Shown here piece after piece: positions 59,032-64,000 of a stretch of 64,000 nt of DNA. Position 1 is the stretch's first letter. Each line of letters opens with the position of its first letter. Position numbers and translations under genes: made by a program. Source of the DNA: Intrasporangium calvum DSM 43043 (GTDB lineage Bacteria > Actinomycetota > Actinomycetes > Actinomycetales > Dermatophilaceae); assembly GCF_000184685.1 (NCBI RefSeq), contig NC_014830.1, positions 2,170,001-2,234,000 of the forward strand. Direction: 5' to 3'. Below the pieces are notes generated by a model. That model was not told where the DNA came from. It did no database searches and saw only the letters and a list, made by a program, of their open reading frames with translations.

Positions 59032-59838
59032 GTGAACGCCTTGGCCGCACGCCGACGACACCCCGCCGCGATCGCGCTGCTCATCCTCGTCGGCCTGCTC
59101 ATCACCGGTGGCGCCTACTCTTTCATCGCCCCCAAGGACGCCAACGCCTCCGCGGCCGTCGCGACAGCCTCCGTCGACGAGGGGCAGAAGCTGTTCCTCG
59201 GCAACTGCGCCTCGTGCCATGGCACGAATGCCCAGGGCACGGCCTCCGGGCCGTCGCTGGTGGGCGTGGGTGCGGCAGCAGTCGACTTCCAGGTAGGCAC
59301 CGGCCGGATGCCGATGGCCAAGCCGGCCGTGCAGGCGCCTCGCAGCGAGGTGAAGTTCGACGAGGACGAGATCGCCTCCCTCGCCGCGTACGTCGCGTCC
59401 CTGGGCCCCGGTCCGGCCGTTCCGGACGAGAAGTCGACCACCGTTCTCCAGCCCGGCACCGAGGAGGACAACCGGGCGATCGCCGAGGGCGGCGAGATCT
59501 TCCGCGTCAACTGCGCGATGTGCCACAACTTCGCCGGCGCCGGAGGAGCCCTCACCCGGGGCAAGTACGCTCCCGCACTCGAGGGCGTCCAGCCGAAGCA
59601 CATCTACGAGGCAATGGTCACCGGCCCGCAGTCGATGCCGGTCTTCAGCGACACCAACCTCGACGCCGCCGCCAAGCAGAAGGTCATCTCCTACCTCAAG
59701 GCACAGGAGGAGGCGACGAACGTCGGTGGGCTCACGCTGGGCAACCTCGGGCCGGTCTCGGAGGGACTCTTCGCCTGGGTCTTCATGCTCGGCATCCTCA
59801 TCGGTGCCGCCGTCTGGCTCGGCAAGAAGGCCGCATGA
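59032..59838 (+). CDS. qcrC: Cytochrome bc1 diheme cytochrome c subunit
   Basis: 268 aa. Two c-type haem motifs, CASCH and CAMCH, sit in tandem cytochrome c domains, flanked by an N-terminal signal-anchor (AIALLILVGLLITGGAYSF) and a C-terminal transmembrane helix. The diheme subunit passes electrons directly to aa3 oxidase without soluble cytochrome c. The GTG has AGGA upstream. 73 bp follow ctaE. Confidence 0.93.
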   Translation: MNALAARRRHPAAIALLILVGLLITGGAYSFIAPKDANASAAVATASVDEGQKLFLGNCASCHGTNAQGTASGPSLVGVGAAAVDFQVGTGRMPMAKPAVQAPRSEVKFDEDEIASLAAYVASLGPGPAVPDEKSTTVLQPGTEEDNRAIAEGGEIFRVNCAMCHNFAGAGGALTRGKYAPALEGVQPKHIYEAMVTGPQSMPVFSDTNLDAAAKQKVISYLKAQEEATNVGGLTLGNLGPVSEGLFAWVFMLGILIGAAVWLGKKAA

Positions 59839-59902
59839 GCCGCGGCCCCCGGCACCGCCACCCCAACATCGTCCGGACCATGAGCGACAGGACATCAACC
59901 CG

Positions 59903-61012
59903 ATGAACGACAACCAGACCACCGCGGCACCGGTCGAGGGCCACGCGCTCGTGCCTGCCTCTGGTGACGGTCAGGTCCTGCCGGCGTCGCTGGCAGCCGG
60001 ACCGGACACGTTCGAGGACCCTGGCCTGCCCCCCCACATCCACCGAGCCGCCGACATCGACCCCGCCGCCGCAAAGCGGGCAGAGCGGCAGGTGGCGACG
60101 ATGTTCGGCATCTCGATGCTCGGCGCGCTGATCTTCGTGGTCGCCTACTTCGCGATCCGTGACGAGGCGACCTTCTTCCTGCCCGGCGTCGGCAAGACCA
60201 GCACGCAGAACGTCGTCCTGGGGCTGTCGCTCGGGGTCTCCATCCTCTTCATCGGTCTCGGTGCCGTGCACTGGGCCAAGACCCTGATGTCCGACGAGGA
60301 GGTCGTCGAGGAGCGCCACGCCCAGGCCTCTAGCCCCGAGGCTCGCGCCGGCGCGGTGACCGTCGTCAGCGATGGGGTGGAGTCGACGGGGCTGACCCGG
60401 CGTCCCGTGCTCAAGTACTCCTTGGGTGGTGCGCTCGGGTTGTTCGCCCTGCCGCTCGGTCTGCAGATCGCAGGGTCGCTCGGGCCGGTCACGGTCGGCG
60501 AGCTCAAGGAGACCCTCTGGGACCCCGAGAACAACGGCGGCAAGCCGATTCGTCTGATGCGCGACCCCGAGATGACCCCGATCAAGCTCGCGGACGTGAC
60601 CAACGGCTCGGTCTTCCACGTCATGCCGGAGACCCTGCAGCACTCCATCGACGAGCGGAAGCACGTCCTCGAAGGCAAGGCGAAGGCGGCGGTCATCCTG
60701 ATCCGTCTCGACCCCAACGACATCAAGGTGCAGAAGGCTCGCGACTGGGGCGTCGACGGGGTCGTCGCCTACTCGAAGATCTGCACCCACGTCGGATGTG
60801 CCGTCGGCCTGTACGAGCAGCAGACCCACCACCTGCTCTGCCCCTGCCACCAGTCCACCTTCGACCTGACCGAGGACTGCAAGGTCATCTTCGGCCCGGC
60901 CAAGCGTGCGCTGCCGCAACTCAAGATCACCGTGGACGACGAGGGGTACCTCGTTGCGCCCGAAGGCTTCGCCGAAGCCGTCGGACCGAGCTTCTGGGAG
61001 CGTAAGCGATGA
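59903..61012 (+). CDS. qcrA: Cytochrome bc1 Rieske iron-sulfur subunit
   Basis: 369 aa. Rieske cluster ligands are in CTHVGC and CPCHQS near residues ~295-325. Three hydrophobic segments (~75-95, ~110-130, ~165-190) give the actinobacterial three-helix N-terminus. It takes electrons from menaquinol. The stop overlaps the qcrB ATG (ATGA). Confidence 0.94.
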   Translation: MNDNQTTAAPVEGHALVPASGDGQVLPASLAAGPDTFEDPGLPPHIHRAADIDPAAAKRAERQVATMFGISMLGALIFVVAYFAIRDEATFFLPGVGKTSTQNVVLGLSLGVSILFIGLGAVHWAKTLMSDEEVVEERHAQASSPEARAGAVTVVSDGVESTGLTRRPVLKYSLGGALGLFALPLGLQIAGSLGPVTVGELKETLWDPENNGGKPIRLMRDPEMTPIKLADVTNGSVFHVMPETLQHSIDERKHVLEGKAKAAVILIRLDPNDIKVQKARDWGVDGVVAYSKICTHVGCAVGLYEQQTHHLLCPCHQSTFDLTEDCKVIFGPAKRALPQLKITVDDEGYLVAPEGFAEAVGPSFWERKR

Positions 61013-62751
61013 GCGCCACCTACCAGCCACGTCACGCCTCGGAGCTGCGCGACGGCGACCGAGCCGCCGAGCATCGCCAGGCCGACCAGAAGCCCCTTGG
61101 TGGCATCGCCGGGTGGGTCGACGACCGGACCGGTGCGGCCAAGGGCACCAGCTACCTGCTCAAGAAGGTCTTCCCCGACCACTGGTCGTTCATGCTCGGC
61201 GAGATCGCGATGTACTCGATGATCGTCTGCCTGCTCACCGGGGTCTTCCTCACCTTCTGGTTCGTCCCGAGTGCGTCCCAGGTCGTCTACGACGGGTCCT
61301 ACGTTCCGCTCCAGGGCATCGTCGTCTCCGACGCCTACCGGTCCACCCTGGCGATCTCCTTCGACATCCGCGGTGGCCTGCTCATCCGCCAGATCCACCA
61401 CTGGGCGGCCCTGATCTTCGTCGTTGCGGTGTTCGTGCACATGGCCCGCGTGTTCTTCACCGGCGCGTTCCGCAAGCCGCGCGAGATCAACTGGGTCTTC
61501 GGCACGATCCTGTCCCTCTTGGCCGCCATCGAGGGCTTCGCCGGCTACTCGCTCCCGGACGACCTCCTGTCGGGCACCGGCATCCGGGCGATGAACGGGT
61601 TCGTCCAGTCGGCGCCGGTCATCGGCTCGTACCTCTCCTACTTCATCTTCGGCGGCGCCTTCCCGGGTGAGTCGATCATCCCGCGCCTCTACTCCGTCCA
61701 CGTCCTGCTCATCCCGGCGATCCTCGTCGCGTTGTTCACCGCGCACATCCTGCTCGTCTTCGTGCACAAGCACACGCAGTACCCCGGACCCGGCCGGACC
61801 AACAACAACGTCGTCGGCTACCCGTTCATGCCGGTCTACATCGCCAAGGCGGGCGGGTTCTTCTTCATCGTCTTCGGTGTCATCGCGTTGGTGTCCGCCG
61901 TCGTGACGATCAACCCGATCTGGGCCTACGGCCCGTACGACCCCTCCCCCGTCACCGCGGGATCGCAACCTGACTGGTACATGGGCTTCGCCGACGGAGC
62001 CCTGCGCCTCGTCCCCGGCTGGCTCGAGTTCGAGTCGTGGGGCGGGTTCACCTGGAGCATGAACATCTTCCCGTTCTCGCTCATCCTCCTGCCCGCCATG
62101 TGGACGCTCATTGGTGTGTACCCCTTCGTCGAGAAGTGGGTGACCGGTGACAACCGCGAGCACCACCTGCTCGACCGTCCGCGAAACGCCCCGACGCGCA
62201 CCGCCATCGGTGTGGCCGGCATCGTGATGTACGCAGTGCTGATGTTCGCCGCGGGCAACGACCTCATGGCGATCAAGCTGCACCTGTCCATCAACGACAT
62301 CACCAACGCCCTGCGCCTGCTCTTCTTCATCGGCCCACCGATTGCCTTCTGGATCACCAAGCGCATCTGCCTGAGCCTCCAGCGCGCCGACCGGCAGAAA
62401 GTGCTGCACGGTCGCGAGACCGGCACGATCTGGCGCCACGCCGATGGTCGTTTCGAAGAGATCCACGCCCCGCTCACCCCGATGGAGCGCTGGCCGCTCG
62501 TGCAGCACGAGGTGGCCGAGCCGTTCGAGCTCACCCATGAGGTGGACGCGAACGGAGTCGCACGCCCGGCCGCCCGCAAGGACCGCCTCCGCGCGAAGTT
62601 CTCGCACTTCTACTTCCGCGATCGGGTCCCGACCGTCACCCCCTCCGAGCTCGAGGCGGCCCACCACGCCCCCGAGGCGATCGAGGCCCACGGGAAGGCC
62701 TACGAGGAGGCGCGTGAGCCGGAGGCCATCGAGCCGGCCGGACGCCCCTGA
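61009..62751 (+). CDS. qcrB: Cytochrome bc1 cytochrome b subunit
   Basis: 580 aa. Eight core transmembrane helices carry the haem histidines (IHHWAALIFVVAVFVHMARV; YSVHVLLIPAILVALFTAHILLVFVHKH) and the quinol-site motif PDDLLSGTG. A long C-terminal extension (~460-580), charged and cytoplasmic, is normal for actinobacterial QcrB. This subunit is the target of bc1 inhibitors in mycobacteria. A strong terminator follows. Confidence 0.94.
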   Translation: MSATYQPRHASELRDGDRAAEHRQADQKPLGGIAGWVDDRTGAAKGTSYLLKKVFPDHWSFMLGEIAMYSMIVCLLTGVFLTFWFVPSASQVVYDGSYVPLQGIVVSDAYRSTLAISFDIRGGLLIRQIHHWAALIFVVAVFVHMARVFFTGAFRKPREINWVFGTILSLLAAIEGFAGYSLPDDLLSGTGIRAMNGFVQSAPVIGSYLSYFIFGGAFPGESIIPRLYSVHVLLIPAILVALFTAHILLVFVHKHTQYPGPGRTNNNVVGYPFMPVYIAKAGGFFFIVFGVIALVSAVVTINPIWAYGPYDPSPVTAGSQPDWYMGFADGALRLVPGWLEFESWGGFTWSMNIFPFSLILLPAMWTLIGVYPFVEKWVTGDNREHHLLDRPRNAPTRTAIGVAGIVMYAVLMFAAGNDLMAIKLHLSINDITNALRLLFFIGPPIAFWITKRICLSLQRADRQKVLHGRETGTIWRHADGRFEEIHAPLTPMERWPLVQHEVAEPFELTHEVDANGVARPAARKDRLRAKFSHFYFRDRVPTVTPSELEAAHHAPEAIEAHGKAYEEAREPEAIEPAGRP

Positions 62752-62787
62752 GAAAGCGCTCTGGCCGGCCCTGAGCCGGCGCACCGA

Positions 62788-62833
62788 CGAGAGAGGCCCC
62801 ATCGCGAGTCCGCGGTGGGGCCCTCTCGCGTTT
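62788..62833 (+). terminator. Rho-independent terminator after qcrB
   Basis: Arms at 62789-62801 (GAGAGAGGCCCCA) and 62816-62827 pair with one bulged base; further bases of the loop also pair. The stem is followed by GCGTTT. It lies 36 bp after the qcrB stop. Confidence 0.75.
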
Positions 62834-62863
62834 CTGAGCAGAGCCACATGCGAGACTCCCAAG

Positions 62864-63217
62864 GTGCAGCACCTGAGTGACACCGAGTTCGAGGCCGCCG
62901 TGGCGGAGGCCCTCGACGGCATCCCTGCCGAGCTGGCTCGGGCGATGGACAACGTCGTCGTGCTCGTCGAGCAGGAGCCGCCCGAGGACGATCCCGACCT
63001 GCTGGGGGTCTACGACGGCACCCCGCTCACCGAGCGGGACGGTTGGTGGGCTGCCGGAGCCCTGCCGGACCGGATCACCATCTTCCAGGGCCCGCTCGAG
63101 CGCATGTGCCGCTCCGTCGACGAGCTGCGCGACGAGATCGCGATCACCGTCGTCCACGAGGTCGCGCACCATTTCGGGATCGACGACCGCCATCTCCATG
63201 AGCTCGGGTGGGGCTGA
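62864..63217 (+). CDS. Zinicin-like metallopeptidase family protein
   Basis: 117 aa. The zinc motif is VVHEVAHHFGIDDRHLHELG (HExxHxxGxxD), typical of the small PF06262 family. It is cytosolic; substrate and role are unknown. The GTG start has no clear ribosome binding site, and no better in-frame start exists downstream. It follows the qcrB terminator, so it probably has its own promoter. Confidence 0.85.
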   Translation: MQHLSDTEFEAAVAEALDGIPAELARAMDNVVVLVEQEPPEDDPDLLGVYDGTPLTERDGWWAAGALPDRITIFQGPLERMCRSVDELRDEIAITVVHEVAHHFGIDDRHLHELGWG

Positions 63218-63416
63218 GCGAGGCGATCCGGCCCTACCGGAGCCCTGTGTCGAGCCCGCTGACGCGGACGGCACCGCAGGGCACGACAGAGCCGCACGGA
63301 GGTCCTCCAGAGCTCAAGCCTGGCGTGAGACCAGTGGCCACTCGCCCTTTACCTGACGGGCCAGCGGGGTTACGGTCGAAGAGCAGTCAATACCGATCGG
63401 ACGGAGGTGCTATCCG

Positions 63417-63461
63417 ATGTTCTCTCCCAGACGATCGCACTGCGAGCCCGAAGGGCCGTGA
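63417..63461 (+). CDS. Possible 14-residue peptide (MFSPRRSHCEPEGP)
   Basis: GGAGG at 63403-63407 lies 9 nt before the ATG, and the frame closes with TGA 15 bp before the terminator hairpin. A promoter-like sequence starts about 70 bp upstream. The peptide is basic and contains one cysteine. It may instead be part of a non-coding RNA or chance. Confidence 0.3.
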   Translation: MFSPRRSHCEPEGP

Positions 63462-63476
63462 CCACCTCGGTACTCG

Positions 63477-63508
63477 GTGAGGGGGAGGACGGACGTCCTC
63501 CCCCTCAC
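63477..63508. terminator. Perfect-stem hairpin terminator between the small transcript and ctaF
   Basis: GTGAGGGGGAGGAC and GTCCTCCCCCTCAC are exact reverse complements with a GGAC loop. It lies 43 bp from the ctaF stop, so it can end transcription from both sides. It has no T-tract. Confidence 0.75.
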
Positions 63509-63551
63509 CCATGCCCGACCGTCGGGGTGACGCACGCGTCAGCGAGACGGC

Positions 63552-63953
63552 TCAGATGGAGTACCTGCCGGAGAACGACTCGAAGACCCACAGCACCGTG
63601 GCGACCACGGCGAAGAGCGCACCGATGATGAACAGCCACCACCCGATCGCCAGGCCGGCGAACATGATCGCGCCCGCACCGGCGAGCCAGAGCGGCGTCC
63701 AGGAGCTGGCGACGAAGTAGCCGTAGTTGCCTTCCGCCTCCTCGATCTCTCCGCTGGCGTTGTCCTCCGGCCGCAGCGGGAGCTTCTTCCCGGTCATCCA
63801 GAAGTAGAAGCCGGTGAGGAGGAACAACCCCGCGGTGAGTGAGAGGGCGACGACCCCGATCGGCTCCTTCCAGCCCGACCAGAACCCGTAGACCAGGGTG
63901 ACCGGGACGAAGAACGCGAGCAGGTAGAAGAACAGCTTGGTCTCGACGCGCAT
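63552..63953 (-). CDS. ctaF: Cytochrome c oxidase subunit IV, actinobacterial type
   Basis: 133 aa. Four hydrophobic segments with FFYLLAFFVPVTLVYGFWSGWKEPIGVVAL, the conserved PLRPEDNASGEI loop and the C-terminal LWVFESFSGRYSI, which match the actinobacterial subunit IV. It is a structural subunit of the aa3 oxidase. Its ATG lies 3 bp after the ctaD stop, so the two are one transcript. Confidence 0.92.
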   Translation of the reverse strand: MRVETKLFFYLLAFFVPVTLVYGFWSGWKEPIGVVALSLTAGLFLLTGFYFWMTGKKLPLRPEDNASGEIEEAEGNYGYFVASSWTPLWLAGAGAIMFAGLAIGWWLFIIGALFAVVATVLWVFESFSGRYSI

Positions 63954-63956
63954 CGG

Positions 63957-64000
63957 TCAGTCTTCCTTCGGCTCGCGGGTCGTCGAACGCTCGGCAACAG
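63957..64000 (-). CDS. ctaD: Cytochrome c oxidase subunit I, C-terminal end only (cut by window edge)
   Basis: The last codons read VAERSTTREPKED followed by TGA. The stretch is too short for a family match, but a gene ending directly before ctaF is ctaD in actinobacteria. The call rests on context. Confidence 0.65.
   Translation of the reverse strand, partial: VAERSTTREPKED

Larger units (their letters stand above)
63218..63551. other. Intergenic region with a possible small transcript
   Basis: This 334-bp gap has no long gene. From left to right it holds a plausible promoter (TTTACC at 63348-63353, 17-bp spacer, TACGGT at 63371-63376), a 14-codon frame with a ribosome binding site, and a perfect 14-bp hairpin. 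No tRNA or known RNA family is recognised. Confidence 0.5.

Noticed and set aside
1-64000. Very long open frames on the strand opposite to known genes (for example opposite the KimA-like, dnaE2 and parE genes)
   Set aside because: They are by-products of high-GC third-codon bias; their translations are rich in Arg, Gly, Pro, Asp and His with no domain, and they overlap genes whose products are clearly recognised.
1-64000. CRISPR arrays, prophage, insertion sequences, toxin-antitoxin or other defence islands
   Set aside because: No spaced direct repeats, integrase, transposase or att-like duplications were found; gene content is core metabolism throughout.

Overview
This window is chromosomal DNA from a very GC-rich actinobacterium. 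DUF4193, DUF3710, DUF3159, DUF3040, SepH, class II DAHP synthase, the coproporphyrin-type ferrochelatase, the three-gene cytochrome bc1 cluster, frequent GTG starts and frequent leaderless genes all point there. Gene order in several blocks matches what I recall of Mycobacterium tuberculosis (Rv2689c-Rv2701c, Rv2172c-Rv2178c, Rv2185c-Rv2196). Content and gene style suggest a Micrococcales member such as Intrasporangiaceae; that family assignment is inference. No phage, insertion sequence, CRISPR array, tRNA or rRNA is visible. Nearly all of the window is ordinary core chromosome.

Layout. 1-5.2 kb: start of acnA with a perfect 18-bp palindrome in its leader, a TrmA/RlmD-type RNA methyltransferase, and a KimA-like potassium transporter divergent from two TrkA/RCK genes (ceoB, ceoC). 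5.2-8.2 kb: leftward cluster DUF4193-dut-DUF3710-OB fold-DUF3159. 8.5-18.4 kb: suhB-hemH-TRIC channel, sepH, tdk, an alkaline-phosphatase-superfamily protein, DUF5998 and a GNAT/acyl-CoA synthetase fusion. 18.4-26.5 kb: nitroreductase, topoisomerase IV genes parC and parE (convergent, with a sucrase/ferredoxin-like gene between) and small conserved proteins. 26.6-34.2 kb: dinB, a methyltransferase, dnaE2, a HEPN protein and DUF6504, apparently driven by a LexA-controlled promoter. 34.2-44.3 kb: YbaK-like deacylase, metF, prenyl diphosphate synthase, Rv2175c-like regulator, LysM/transglycosylase, PASTA Ser/Thr kinase, EamA transporter, threonine aldolase and aroG. 44.5-52.6 kb: acyltransferase-histidine kinase-response regulator operon, SRPBCC-DUF5304-glucokinase-endonuclease operon and fadD. 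52.7-64 kb: HExxH protein, exonuclease/UvrC-like fusion, AsnC-type ligand-binding protein, trpD, receiver protein, and respiratory genes ctaE-qcrC-qcrA-qcrB, ctaF and the end of ctaD.

The most interesting non-coding structure is a dispersed repeat with a 17-nt core, GCCGTATGCCGCTGRGC. It occurs as single copies (mostly CTGGGC) and as near-perfect head-to-head palindromes (CTGAGC). Most copies lie in convergent intergenic gaps; one lies inside dnaE2 and one supplies the -10 hexamer of a leaderless gene. This singlet/inverted-pair organisation resembles REP/REPIN elements. Other items worth checking are the LexA box embedded in the dnaE2-cluster promoter, an exact tandem duplication of ribosome binding site plus start codon before fadD, four in-frame start codons in a 12-bp repeat at the parC end, at least eleven predicted leaderless genes, and a possible small transcript between qcrB and ctaF.
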